The notes under the pieces were generated by a model. That model was not told where the DNA came from and did not search any database. It worked only from the letters and a program-made list of their open reading frames with translations. DNA of 64,000 nucleotides from Gautieria morchelliformis. Taxonomy: Eukaryota > Basidiomycota > Agaricomycetes > Gomphales > Gomphaceae. The position numbers were made by a program, and so were the translations under genes. The DNA is taken from contig WHVA01000499.1 of assembly GCA_015179125.1 (NCBI GenBank), positions 1 to 64,000 of the forward strand. The letters run 5' to 3'. Positions 46,278-57,959 of this stretch are shown piece after piece; the first letter of the stretch is position 1; each line of letters begins with the position of its first letter.

Positions 46278-47903
46278 ACATACCATACTCCTGACATACC
46301 TCCAGGGACGTCCGCGTGCCAATATTCCCCGGTAAAAGTCTCCGGCATGTCTGACGTTCCGTGGTTAGCCATGCTTTGTCCATCCCGGGAGCTCGACGCT
46401 GACAGGGGAACTCGGCTACTAGACCTGATAGTTCCATATCGTGCTGACATCTCTAACTCATAGCGCTCCCGCTGCATAGTTAATGCATGTGCACGGTCTA
46501 GATCCTCCTTGTGGGCTTGGTGTTCAAGTTTTAACTTCTCCTTCTCAAAGTCAGCTAGTACCTGTATTCTCACCCGCTCCTCCCTGGACCGGTTTAGCTG
46601 TCCTGCAAGTCGCTCTGTAGTGGCTCGCTGTGCCTCCTGCATTTCTGACAGACCATCAAGCAGACCCTTGCGACGGGTTGCCGTTGTGGAATTCAATGCC
46701 ACCCGTGTGACAGTCTCGGGCTTCATGTTAGCCTTCTGCATAGATACAGTCACCTGTTTGCTTCTGCTTGAGGAGCCGCTTTGTTCATTGTAGGTATCGT
46801 TGGGATCCTCAGAGGGAAGGTCGGCATCAAAGGAAAAGGGTGAGTACCGTGTGTTATCTTCGCTTGTTTCAATACTGGGTTCGCCATCGTTGTCTATTAC
46901 CTTCATTATTGGTTAGTTATCTCAATAACCACAATTCACACTGTGACATACCAAAAGAGAGCTCTCTGCCGGGCTCTTCACTACCTCTGATGCAGACACA
47001 CAGTCAAGGATGTCTAAATTGAGCTGTGAGGTGGAATGCGCAACGGCATCCCGAATAACCAAGGGACTAGTGCCCATAAGCCGCTGCATTCGCCGAAACC
47101 AAGGGAACCGGATCTTGATTTCCCCTGCAGGCAGTAAGAACGCAATCAGATATAGGTAAAGTTAGACGCACCCCACAAGTTGTCGATAGCACTACCTACT
47201 ATGATTTCCTTTTCCGTATCTTCGGTCTCTACCAGACCAGCACCAGTCTCACCAAGCAGTGTCTTTTCAGACATATAAGACTTCTTGATCCTAAATCAAG
47301 ATATTAGTTTACAACAGCTACCTGAACAGAAGAACTTACACATTGACATGGTTTTTAACTACATTCCCCATCTGTAACAATGACGCATCTTTCCAGCGGC
47401 CTGAGTGATGAGGGATAAGGACTCGTAATGCAAGGGAGCGATGATGATCAGCAACAGTCTTCGCACTGCTCTTGTTCTTGCTCTCGGCGCCCTTGTCCAT
47501 ACTGAACGCTGCTCGCATGACTGGGTCATCTTCAAGGACTGTTAGGAGCATGTCTGTGAGATCATGCTCCTTATCCCAGCTGGTGGCAACGTTAGTAACA
47601 GCGCTTCATTACAGAAGATCGCACTCACGGCACTGGGGGGATCGAGGCTTCATCTCCCCTGAGTTTCTTGCCCTCCGCCTTATGTCCCAGCTTAACAAGG
47701 GCAGGTTTTGCTTCAGGTTCTTCGATATCGTCATTGGTCATAGCAGCGGCCATCGCACTGGGCTTACGAGGCCTTTTGTTCACGGAGGAGTCAGCTTTTT
47801 TTACCTTAGCTGCATGGAGCAGAGCTTCCAGCTGTGGAACAGAAAGGGTGTCTATTGTAGCTGTTGTGACAGGTTCAGCACGTTTGTGCTTCCTGGGACT
47901 CAT
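46268..47903 (-). CDS. Harbinger second gene (SANT/Myb-like partner protein)
   Basis: The ATG chosen is at 47903 (MSPRKHKRAEP). Exon 1 ends at 47629 with a GTGAGT donor. The next exon holds a SANT/Myb-like stretch (SWDKEHDLTDMLLTVLEDDPVMRAAF and HHSGRWKDASLLQMGNVVKNHVN, about 47340-47590). Later exons run through 47122-46960 and a final open frame 46906-46268 with a charged coiled-coil region (LNRSREERVRIQVLADFEKEK). In this family the partner binds DNA and helps the transposase enter the nucleus. Exon borders past the second are approximate. No clear inactivating change was found. Confidence 0.72.
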
Positions 47904-48528
47904 ATCTCGGAAGGCGATGCAATGATGTGGCAGCTCAGAAAGTGTAGCAGATGGCGACAGCCTTTGGAGCTCCGCTAGGTGTGCCGGCCGAAATCCAAAT
48001 CCAAAACGATGCGACTTTACCAAATCGCCTCCAGAGGCACTTTGGGAATTTGGGTCGGTTTCGGGCACGAAACGCCTTCTCAAATCCCCATCAAAACCGC
48101 TACTGTGATAGGCCCTATTCAGGCCTCAGGGGTTGCGGCTGTCTAGATGATGTCCCCTTGGTACAGATTCAGAGGTGTGTGAGAATTGTTTCCTATCAGC
48201 AGATTCTAACTCCTCAACAGGTATGCTAATAGGTTGGCCCGATTTATAGATGCCTACAAAAAAGGGTTGAAGGGGGCACAAGCTGTCTGGGCAAACCGTA
48301 GATACCATGCCCACCGTACTTTACCTCCAAACATTATGTCTGAGTTGGACAAGGAATTCATGTAATATGATTCAATGTCACTAATTATATTATAGAACAT
48401 GTCATTGCACCAAGGTGCCTTCTGAAAGGGGGAAAAAAAAAAAAATCCCAAAGGCGAGGATTTGGCGCATCACGTGATATAAGCGACCGCTTACGTAAAG
48501 GTGCCAGTTTAAGATCACTTCTATCTTA

Positions 48529-48774
48529 CTGCCAATTGTGATAATGCACATGGCAATAATGAATGCCACAATAATGCATACAGCAATAAAGCAGTGTGTG
48601 ATCTGGGTTCCCCTGACAGGAATGATGGAACAGGAAGGGCTATCATGCATGGTCTGCACAGAAGACATTCTGGTTTATGACTCATCATTTCTGAGCCCAA
48701 AGTTGCCTGTGGTTATACTGCACAGCCAGACTGCCAGTCCTTTAAGAGAGCTTTTCCTGTTGTGAGGGCAACTC
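48529..48774. other. Short unassigned spacer
   Basis: The spacer lies between two DNA transposons. No gene is seen. Confidence 0.4.
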
Positions 48775-48782
48775 CCTGTGAC

Positions 48783-50114
48783 TAGGGCTTGGTGCCATAC
48801 TGTATATGGTAACAGCCATATGTCATAGGGCCAACTTACGGTTGCCTCTGTACCGTATCCATACCGTATACTGGATCACCAAACTGCTCAATGGTATGGG
48901 TACAGCCGTGTGATGGCCATATTATGGGTGTATGGGCTTTATGAGATGTGTGTGACACTTAGAATGTATTACAGCCATGGTAAATATCTAGGTATATGTC
49001 CATTCTTCATCCAGCTTCACCCATGGCAACTTGAGGGCTTGTTTGACCATCATAATCATACGGATAGTCTGTGCAAGTTCAGACCCACGCGCCGCAAGGA
49101 TATTGTATGCCATCCACCAGGGCAGATCCACTCCACTGCGACAGCAGGCGTGGAGAATATGAGTCAAAGAGCGGGTACAGTAAATAAATAAATAAAACCG
49201 CCTACCAGGTATTGTCATGATATTGTGTGCGAGTTTGCTTCGATCAGCCAGGGGGGTACCTGTCTTATACCTTGTGGTGAAATTAAATTTTGTCGCTGAC
49301 CCCAAACTACCACTCGGTGTGTGGGATGGTAGCATTTGCTTTCTGAATCATGGACTCTGAGGTGTCAGTGCTGATGACAAGGCCAAAGGATGTTAGTTCA
49401 GCTGTGCCTGACCTTCATGGAAGTGTGTATGAGCACATAGTGGGGTCATATATGATTCGTATACAGTTCACATGGACTTTTCAACCCTCCATATAGAGTA
49501 AGATAATCGCTGGACTGAGAGTATTTACCTGTGCCCCACTCAAGGTCTACAGAAAGCTCCCACTGGGAATGTTTGCTTCGCCGATGATATGCGTACACAA
49601 ATTTGTACACACACCATGCACCATCCCCACACATGGCACCAGAGCATCGGCGCCCATGCGGAGGAGATCAATGACCACAAGGAGTGTGTCCGGGCGGCAC
49701 CTGCAGAGGGATTCAAGGGGCAGAGGGAAGTTAGTCAGGCTGGGGAGTGCAAATGCAAGCACAGAGAGCGTGCAGCGGCGAGTGTGTGGGTGCCAGGGCC
49801 AGGAGGCATGAAGAGGAACAGCAGGAGGTGCATGCAGTAGATGGCAAAGCATATGGTTGGAAGTATTGGGTAGCATGAACTTGGTGTACAGGTACTTATG
49901 TAGTATTAGGCAAGGTTTGAAGCATAGTTACCTTACACAACTGCATCACCCATACACTGCATACATACGGCCGTATTCATACAGCGTCATATGGGGGTCA
50001 TTCCCACCATCACCATCATATGGTCAGATATGCTCCAGTGAGCGATGGTACAGGTATGGCACCATAATATGGGTACCATAAGTATGGTTAGTATGGGTAC
50101 GGTGCCAATCCCTA
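48783..50114. mobile_element. Non-autonomous hAT-like element, TSD CCTGTGAC
   Basis: The 1332-bp element starts TAGGGCTTGGTGCCATAC and ends with the inverse GTACGGTGCCAATCCCTA. CCTGTGAC at 48775-48782 and 50115-50122 is an exact 8-bp TSD. Both ends are rich in CCATAC/ATATGG words, the subterminal repeats expected for transposase binding. Minus-strand frames inside (48988-49335, 49547-49876) show no family signature. It lies 320 bp beyond the stop codon of the P450. Confidence 0.88.
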
Positions 50115-50434
50115 CCTGTGACAGCAGAATTTCATGCAATCCGACAGACAAGGATCCAAAATGAATATGAGACTAAATAAATAACATGGGTCTTATCAGG
50201 AGTTGCCTACAGGGATGTGTCTTATGTGAACCTTAAATAATTCCTTTTTCCTGATGTTGAAGCATATGCAGTAAGCCCTCCTAATTTGCTCTTTAGGCCA
50301 TTTACAAAATACCTGCGGGAAATCTGAGGTTATTATTGTGTGAGACCATTGTGCTCCCTTAACGAATCACATTTCAGAGCATGCATGGATATAAATTTAG
50401 CACCTAAGCTTTGGGCAAGGCATTACATACTCAT

Positions 50435-52759
50435 CTAAAATGTTGCTACTGTACTTGCAAGCACTGAAGCCACATCTGAATATCTCGGTGTCAGCTTGCA
50501 CCTGAACGATGCTGGTGCACTGCAAAAATAAAATAGTCATCAAATATCTGACGTTCTACTATTAGAAATGAGTGACTCACACGACCACACCAGCGTCAAC
50601 GACGTCTGTAAGCGACGGGGTAATCTCATTACCTTGAGAATCGCATGCCTTCCCTATGTTGAATGCCCACAGAAGATTAGCAAAGTCAATGAATAGAGAC
50701 TGGCTGGCAAAAGCGACCCCAACACATGTGCTGTAACAGTCGGCCATGTAGGGCATGTGTCAGCTCGACAACGGGAAAGCCATGACGAAGTACTAACCGC
50801 CTTCCGAAACCAAAGGAACTGTGACCCAGGGAATGCATATCCGGGGGGGAGATGTCAGTGGTTTCAGTTTCGTCAAGGAAACGCTCAGGTCGAAATTCCT
50901 CCGCATCAGGGTAAATGGAGGGGTCTCTGTAAGAAAAATACAGTCAGTGCAGGAGACCAACTGCTTATGGACCTATGGCCTTGGTGCACCTATTAATGGC
51001 CCTGAAGGACGATTAATCAACGCTATGGACAATATACAACTTGTCGCCATACCAAATGTTCGAAATAACAGTTGTGCCTAGTTCCCAAAGTTACTCATAA
51101 ACCAAATTTCCCAGGAAGTGAATCGGCTTACCTTTTGGAATAAAATAGCCTTCGTACCAATCGTCCTACATTCGGTTGCATTGTTAGTAGTAACAGCTTC
51201 CTGAATGGATAATACAGACCTGGGCCGCTCGCCTTGGGATACCTACCCAGCTGAATGAAGTCTCTGATTGTAGCATAAAATCAACAGGAACTTACCCATT
51301 GGACCTGCCGGCCGCCATCTCAACAGCTCTTTCACTAGTGCTCGTATATATGGCAAGTGCGGCCTGTCGGCGAAAGTTGGAACCCGATCACGACCAACAA
51401 TTTTATCGATTTGGGCTTGAGCCTTTTGCATGACCTGAGGATAATGAATCATTGCGATCAGAAAACTTGCAACCGATGCCGTAGTAGTCTCTGCTCCTGC
51501 TGAGCTGAGTAATGGCCGATGATCAGCAAAAGCACTTGAGAATGCACGAGACGTACTCACAACATAATGCCAGCTAGCCAAGCGGCCTCTTTCAAGGAAA
51601 GTTGATGCCTAGCACGGCTCTCAACTAAAGAGGATACAAAGGAATTCCTCGCTACCCCGTCCACCTGTAGTAGTCGATAATATGGCCAGGAAGTTTTCGG
51701 AATGATGGCTTACCATCTTGCTGGAAACGTCGCTGTAAAAATCTTCGAACATCTTAGATTCCCGTTCATGCCATTCGAGGGCATCTCGCTTCCATTTCGC
51801 CGTCCAAGCGGGCAAGTAATTCATAAGTGGAAAGAGGTCTACCATACTCGTCCCAGGAATACAAGCGTTCGCGAGACGGGCAGTGTGTGCATGAATGCGT
51901 TTGACCAGTGAGGCATGTTCCTCGGTTATACGAGGCCAGCCATATGTGGCAGTTAGTATGTTTGACGAGGTTGATCTAAGGGAAGTTAAGGTAAAGGACG
52001 TTATTTCGTGGAAACCAATACGGCTTTACCTTTTGAGGATTTCCTCCCATGCTTCAGGGTCCTGCAATAGCTCGGAAACAAGACGAACAGCCTCCTGTTG
52101 TTGGAGGGATTGAAATTTCTCCGAGGCATGTGGACCAAATGTGTCATGCGACGCTCGTCGCATCCGACGGAATCTTCTAACCGGTTAGTTCAGCATATTT
52201 GAGGCCTTATATTGACCTACAGCTCTCCATACGGTATGAACGAAAGCATAATACCATTGCAGAGTAGTTCTCCGGCCATAATAAAGCGAGGCCGGTGGCT
52301 GTATAACGTGCTTCGCCGGTCTACCGAGTCATGCTAGAGGTGAGTTTACTCAGGCTTGTGCAGACATTAATAATAATAACCTAGTAATTCGTAACTCGAT
52401 TTGTGGTCATTCAAGACAACGACAGGGCATCCAGCTGCCATGAATGAAATGACTGGCCCTGTTGAGATCAGCGTCTGGTCTGCAAGCCAAACAGACTCGG
52501 AATGCATCCACGTACCGTACTTCTTGCCTAATTCAGCAAAGCGTATCCAAGGCAATTCCGTGGGCATTTCGAACGTGTTTCCCACGATTGGGAGGCCAGC
52601 GGGCCCAGGAGGCATTCTCAGGCGTAGAAAGTACATTCGTATTGAAGTGGCCACAATCCATGTCAGAACCAGGAGCAGTACCAGGATGCAAGGGCTTCCG
52701 AGAGCGAAGGAATGAAATGGCGCCATTACTGGGTGCAAAAAACTGTAGATTCGACACAT
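50435..52759 (-). CDS. Cytochrome P450 monooxygenase, 14 exons, apparently complete
   Basis: Exons read by eye: 52759-52516, 52458-52381, 52320-52221, 52176-52030, 51975-51714, 51664-51561, 51504-51296, 51242-51220, 51165-51132, 51077-51053, 51001-50990, 50926-50798, 50730-50581 and 50519-50435. They total 1602 nt, 533 residues plus stop, in one frame with GT-AG introns. An N-terminal membrane anchor and proline hinge (MPPGPAGLPIVGN) point to the endoplasmic reticulum. The I-helix reads SAGAETTTA, the K-helix ELLR, then DDWYEGYFIPKG, FRPERF and the haem loop FGFGRRTCVG with its cysteine ligand. It resembles microsomal basidiomycete P450s of secondary metabolism; the substrate is unknown. Exon 11 has only 12 nt and exon 8 only 23 nt. 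Apparent stops in raw frames fall in introns. A second P450 start lies 0.9 kb away, divergent. Confidence 0.92.
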
Positions 52760-53625
52760 GCTTTGACGGTCTTTATGTATAACAAATCCTTGTATTGTGT
52801 GGTGGGAAACTTGGTAGAAACACCATATTTCACAAATCTTTACCTGTTAGGTAGACAACACAGTGTATCCTGGTGTGAACATTCCGGAAAAAAAATAAAG
52901 TTCTCCGAAATGATTTCTGAGCTAAACGACATATATGGAACGAAAAGTGTTATGTATTTCAGAGGCGATGTCCGGCGAGGGGATGTCATTTGGCTGCCAT
53001 ATCTCACGTTTCGCCGTGTATTCCCAATTTTGGAAATTCGTCCTGTTAAATTTGGGCGCTACTACCAGATTTTCGGTGTTTTCCTGATCTGACGAGGGAA
53101 ATTTGACGGTAGACCAGGTGATTACGCCACCTCAACCGTCGGATATCAATGCGCAGAGGTCTCACGGTGATAGGGAGATATTAATCAGGAGGTCCCTAGA
53201 ATTCTGGGCAATACAATGTTATGTACAAAGTTTAAAGGTTGACTATGACAGGTGGGCACTGGGCACTGCCAGCCTAAGGCCTGAGGCGTCGGGTGACTCC
53301 CAAACTCCGGTCTCACCTGAGGTGCCACGAAGTGCGACGCAAGATTAATGTGCCTGAACCGAAAACATCGCCAACTAGCTGAGCGCGCGGTTTCCGATCT
53401 CACTCCACATGCGTGATTGAAGTGAGGTGTTTAAATCTCATGGCCATAAGTCCCAAAACGGGACCATGGCAGTTATGTTAAGTTATACTGGATAAGGTAT
53501 TCTCTTACCGTCATACTACACGGGGAAGATACTCATAAAATATCCAGGAATAGGCAATTCGATTCCAATGTATAGGTGCGCATGAAAGTGTTCAATAGGT
53601 ATCTCCTCCTTCTTCCTTCAACGAT
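52760..53625. promoter_or_regulatory. Shared intergenic region of two divergent P450 genes
   Basis: The 866 bp between the two start codons shows no transposon boundary or gene, which is unusual in this window. It should contain the promoter of the complete P450. No clear TATA box or repeated operator was recognised. Confidence 0.5.
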
Positions 53626-53790
53626 ATGAGTTGGATAACGACCGGAATGTGGAGTGTCTACGCTCTTGTCCCTCTAGTCATTAGTTTCATCCTCGCAATT
53701 CGCTCGAGAAACAAGAGCTTACCTCCAGGCCCCAAGCCTCTTTTACTTCTAGGTAACTTTTTTGATGTTCCAAGCGATGCTCCCCATCAG
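53626..53790 (+). pseudogene. Second cytochrome P450, first-exon remnant
   Basis: The frame starts with an ATG and encodes a signal anchor (VYALVPLVISFILAI), a basic stop-transfer and the proline-rich hinge LPPGPKPLLLLGNFFDVP, the usual first exon of a microsomal P450. After DVPSDAPHQ the frame enters unrelated sequence and stops at 53871. No I-helix, ExxR or haem loop follows. The rest was lost or displaced, and a chromovirus LTR is inserted 245 bp further on. It differs in sequence from the neighbouring P450. Confidence 0.82.
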
Positions 53791-54034
53791 GAAAAACCCG
53801 AAAGGCTGGTAGCAGCGCCCACCAGCACGTCGCGTACTGTAGCCCACGTAGTTTGGGGCATGGCTACATAAGTCCACATAGTGCTCCGTGCTCAATGCTT
53901 CCTATTAATCATATGTTACATACATATCTGCTCGCTATCTACTATAGACATCTGTTCTCTACCATCTGCTATAGTGCAAGCTTCCTCTCGTGCACATATA
54001 TACGCACCAATACATGGGGCAGCTACACAGGGAC
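53791..54034. other. Unassigned stretch replacing the P450 body
   Basis: The sequence after the P450 first exon contains TGTAGCCCACGTAGTTTGGG (53839), which looks like an LTR start, but no matching end was found. Confidence 0.35.
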
Positions 54035-54497
54035 TGTAAGGGCAACCCTAGCTGGTTGTGGAGATCACACTACCACACAACTGACAAGGGGAAATCCAAA
54101 GTATGTATAAATGAACAGAGTATACAAGAGAGGGGATTCTCACCTGACAAGGGGAAATCCAAAGAGAAAAGTCTAAGGACCCCCAATGTCAGCGAGCCTG
54201 TATTATACTACGCTGCGCAGCCAGGGACAACACTTGGCACCCGCCATCAACCCTGCATCTCCCTGACCCTTGATCGACCCTTGATGCCACCTATTACGCG
54301 AGTCGCTTGATTTCCGACACTGTTCCGAGAGCGGAAGTCGGAAATTGGAGTGGAACTGGAAAAGCGAACAGAACTGGTGGAAGTTCTCCCAGAAGCAGAA
54401 TCATTTCTGAAAGCAGAGTCAGAGATGGAATCGGAACCCGAAGCGGAGTTGGAAATGGAGTCGGAACTGGAAATGGAAAACAGGGTATCCCCTGACA
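54035..54497 (-). repeat. Solo chromovirus-family LTR, TSD GGGAC
   Basis: The 463-bp LTR in reverse orientation has lower end TGTAAGGGCAACCC and upper end GTATCCCCTGACA. GGGAC at 54030-54034 and 54498-54502 is an exact TSD. It is very similar to 11067-11535. It lies downstream of the broken second P450. Confidence 0.93.
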
Positions 54498-54502
54498 GGG
54501 AC

Positions 54503-55463
54503 TACGGAACGGTGGTTCATGGAAGACAGTCGGTACCAGTGTTGTTCATTAGCTATGATTATTATTCTCTATGACAAAATCACCGTACACCATGGCCAAA
54601 ACATAATTATACTGGAGTAACTAAGCTGTGAGTTCAAAAAGAAAGTGTGGTCTGTTTTCAGAAGAACAGTTTGTTTGTAGAGTTCACAGAATAATCGGCC
54701 ATGCATGTTTTGAATAATATGCACTGGTATGCAGCTCAAGCATGTTTTTTCGAGTCCTTTCAATCTCCGATGTTCAAACCGAAGGCATGTGACCCATGGA
54801 GCAAACATCCCCGACTCTCTCTGAAGGAGAGGGAGGGTTGCACGAGCGTGAATAACCGTGATCATGGTTATGTGGGGGAGTAAAACTTATCCCCACTCTC
54901 GAAATGTTTCCCTGGGCTGCCCCGCTTTTTCTTTGTCATCGCGTCCCCACCCCTTCCCATCCTTCGTTTGCACAGTGGGATCTCTACCCGTCCCTTTTTG
55001 GATGGGTGTTTCTTTCGCCCCATTTCTGACGTCCTTTCTTTTTCGGCGCTGTCTTCACCCTGGGCTTTCTTTCCGTGCCCTGACCCTTCCCTTATCTACC
55101 TGTCTGTTCTATGAGCCCCCTCTGTCAACTCCATCTGTATTCGCCGTCCTTTATGGCATATTGGGTGATTCCCATCCCAACCAACAGGGAATGCAGGAAA
55201 CAGACTGAGGGTCATGCAAAACAAAAGGGATACAGTACTCATACATAAGACCTCTCCCCACGCACAACCTCCTCATATTCATAAAGTGTTTCTTTCCTCC
55301 ACTCTAGTTATTTGTCTACTCTCCCATTCCCCCACCCTTCAAGTTGTACTCCTTGTATTTTACTGTCTTACAGTGGTCCAGCTTCAATTTCATGGACAGA
55401 AAGAACTTTACTGATTTAGTTTTTTAAGCTCTGATGCATTTAAAGTTGGAGAGAGTCAGGGAC
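54503..55463. other. Unassigned stretch
   Basis: No gene or repeat boundary is recognised. Frames at 54858-55208 are C- and T-rich without a domain. Confidence 0.35.
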
Positions 55464-55466
55464 TGG

Positions 55467-55866
55467 CACTGCATGCATATAAAAGTTTTCTGGTCTGAGA
55501 AACTGTTGAAAAAACTGTAAAAATTTTCCCAATATTTTTAGTGTTTTTTATGTTAAGAAAACTATAATAAAATTTGTGTTTTTATTAGAATTTGTTGAGC
55601 AAGAAAATTGTAAAAAAATTCAAAGTTTTTTTCAGGGTTTTTTATGGGTTTCTTTGTGTTTTCACAAAGAAACTTATAAAAAGACATTAAAAAACCCCGC
55701 AAAAAAACTTTAAACTTTTTTACAATTTTCTTGCTCAATAAATTCTAACAAAAACACAAAATTTTGTTAAAGTTTTTTTGAATTAAAAACACTAAAAAAA
55801 TTTAGAATTTATTTACAATTTTTTGAACAGTTTTTCAGACCATAAAATCTTTATATGCCTCCAGTG
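55467..55866. mobile_element. CACTA-like foldback element 2, TSD TGG
   Basis: The 400-bp element is an almost complete palindrome, with arms meeting near 55665 at TTTGTGTTTTCACAAAG. Its ends are CACTGCATGCATAT and ATATGCCTCCAGTG. TGG lies at 55464-55466 and 55867-55869. It has the same interior as element 3 at 57356. It is non-coding. Confidence 0.88.
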
Positions 55867-55869
55867 TGG

Positions 55870-56359
55870 GGCGGTGGCGGCGGCTGCTACAATATGCAAC
55901 CAAATAGCACAACTGGCAATGTTCGCACTACCACCACCACCTCTCGTTGATCTTTGAGTTGAGATGCATGCAACTTCATCTCTGGAGCTTTCCTCTTGCT
56001 AAAATCTAACTCCTTTTCATGTTTTGTCTTTTTTGCCTTTTGCCTTTTTGTCATTCTTTTAACCCTCAGTTATGCATGGCTTTTTCGCATCTCTTTGTTT
56101 GAGCTTGTCAGAACTTGACAAGTTTCAAACTTAGAATAATGTTTACATTACGAATGCTCAATGCTCTGTGGATGCCTGGCTGTCACTCTCATGGCACGTC
56201 AAATGCTCCATGAGATTGCAAATTGTCCTGGGTGGTGGCCTCGGTCATTGGCCGATGTAGATATTGTAAGGAGTTGTTGAGTCCAGGAGACTTTGCTCAT
56301 ACTGGGGTATGTACTGGGGATGGCTATACTGACGATACCTGAGCTGGCTCAAGACCTGC
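55870..56359. other. Unassigned stretch
   Basis: No gene is recognised. A short GGCGGTGGCGGCGG run follows the foldback element. Confidence 0.35.
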
Positions 56360-56364
56360 CGCAC

Positions 56365-56814
56365 TGTTATGACCCATTCCCGAATCCAGACCGAAGCTTA
56401 GCTTCTGCTCTCGTTCGGGAACCTCGGATTATTCTCGGCTTCCTTCGGGTGTCCCTTCGCACTTCCCATCACCCCTGACTCCCTTTCCTAGTTAGTTCCC
56501 TGTTTGCCTGACCCTTGTTTCCCCTGACCGTTGATCCGATCATGTTCTCTTTGCGACCCTGCATGCTACTTTACTATATAGACCTCCAGTCCATGTACAG
56601 TAGCTCCTCAGTTCAGATATCGAATTAGCTTATCATACTTGAGACCCTCTGCTTGACATCGAATCCCGCATCTTGGCTTATAGCCGAGGCCGCTCCCGAA
56701 ATCAGGGCGGAACATAGAGTGGGCGCAACCCAAGAGGTTGAAGCCAAGCTCTCTGACCCGAGACCCGAGTTTGGCCTGGTATAGCCAAACTGCAGTACGA
56801 ACACAACCTTAACA
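56365..56814 (+). repeat. Solo LTR, Gypsy-like, TSD CGCAC
   Basis: The 450-bp LTR starts TGTTATGACCC and ends AACCTTAACA. CGCAC at 56360-56364 and 56815-56819 is an exact TSD. It resembles 2291-2973 in its start and in a GGGCGCAACC...GTTGAAGCC segment near its end, so it is probably the same lineage. Confidence 0.92.
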
Positions 56815-56819
56815 CGCAC

Positions 56820-57352
56820 ATACAATGAAGGATGGGCTGGTGTGTTCTTTCACCCCATGTCAATCTCCCTCATTGTCTTACTTGCTACATTTCCTGCAGG
56901 GTGCATGCTGGATTCTAGAACCCACCCATGAATCCTCAAATGCCAACATTGCAAATTTTGCTTGCATTGCTCAGGTCCTCCAGGTGACATGGGGTTGGCG
57001 TGGGGTTGGATCGTTGAATTGTGCGGCTGTTGGTTGACCATTCAGACCATTCCTCATCTGACAACTCCATAATTATTGTATTATGTCAATGTCAATGAAT
57101 GCATAGCTACTTCTTTTCCTTTATGTGTGTCTACTCTGGTCTGAATTTTCTGCAATGCCGATCTACACAACTCTACTGGCCAGCATGAGTGGACTACAGA
57201 CACTTACACAGTCAGAGGTGGGTGCTACTGGGCACTACGAAGCACTACATAGGCACTAGGTCAACTACGAAGGGCTACGTGATAGGTGGGGTTGCTACAG
57301 TGCTAAAAGTCCCACATACGCTACATAAAGCTAAGCAATGCCCCTTTTTTCC
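56820..57352. other. Unassigned stretch with a possible hAT end
   Basis: No gene is seen. CAGAGGTGGGTGCTACTGGG at 57214 followed by CACTACGAAG repeats looks like one end of a hAT element, but no inverse end or TSD was found. Confidence 0.35.
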
Positions 57353-57959
57353 TGACACTGGAGGCATATAAAGATTTTCTGGTCTGAAAAACTGTTCAAA
57401 AAACTGTTAAGATATTCCAATTTTTTTTTAGTGTTTTTAATGTAAAAAAACTTTAACAATATAGGATTGGTGCTGGAACACCGTACTGTAAAATACAAGG
57501 CAATCTGGGCAGGGAGAACGGGAGGGTAGACGAAACAAACACAGTGATGGTGAAAAGAACACTTGAGACAATACAATGACTTCTTCTTACTTATATCATC
57601 GAGAGACAAACAGGGGCAGGAGAGACATGCATTACTAATACAGTCGATTCTGCTCTGTGGGATGCCCTAAGGCTGTCAACGCACAAGCTGGTGCCTAGCC
57701 AACCGCAGACGGTTCATGAAGGCAAGAGAGAAGGGAGCGCAGGCTGGCAGGTCCCTCTACGGTTAGATGCGTGAAAATCATAAATTTAAACCACAACTAA
57801 CCGACGAGGTTGAGACGCTGTGCAGTAGGCTCAAAAACGTCGCGGTGTCTCCGCGGAGAGCGCCGTGACTATAGGATTGGTGCCGGAACACCGTAACAGT
57901 GCTATAAGAGTAGGGTGTGTGAGGTTAGTGTGGTGAAAGAAGAAAGAAGGGAGGATGAG

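Larger units (their letters stand above)
44620..48116 (+). mobile_element. PIF/Harbinger transposon with two genes, TSD ATT
   Basis: Terminal inverted repeats AGGGCCTACCACAGTAGCGG (left) and AGGGCCTATCACAGTAGCGG (right, inverted) match over about 36 bp with one difference. ATT at 44617-44619 and 48117-48119 is a 3-bp TSD. It encodes a DDE transposase to the right and a second protein to the left, the two-gene plan of PIF/Harbinger elements. The genes are convergent and their ends overlap by 10 bp (46268-46277). Confidence 0.9.
44117..48526. mobile_element. TIR element (AGATAGAAGT ends) hosting a Harbinger transposon
   Basis: The ends AGATAGAAGTCATCTTAAAC and its inverse AGATAGAAGTGATCTTAAAC match over about 40 bp with few differences. 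TA flanks both sides (44115-44116 and 48527-48528). Without the inner transposon (44620-48116) it is about 910 bp and shows no coding capacity. A second copy starts at 63842 and is nearly identical over the 158 bp visible. TA duplications would suit Tc1/mariner-like elements, but the superfamily is not settled. Confidence 0.82.

Noticed and set aside
50757-51081. Apparent stop codons in the P450 reading frames
   Set aside because: They fall inside short GT-AG introns. Splicing gives one continuous 533-residue frame, so the gene is not called a pseudogene.
57214-57352. hAT element starting CAGAGGTGGG
   Set aside because: No inverse end or 8-bp TSD was found in the window.
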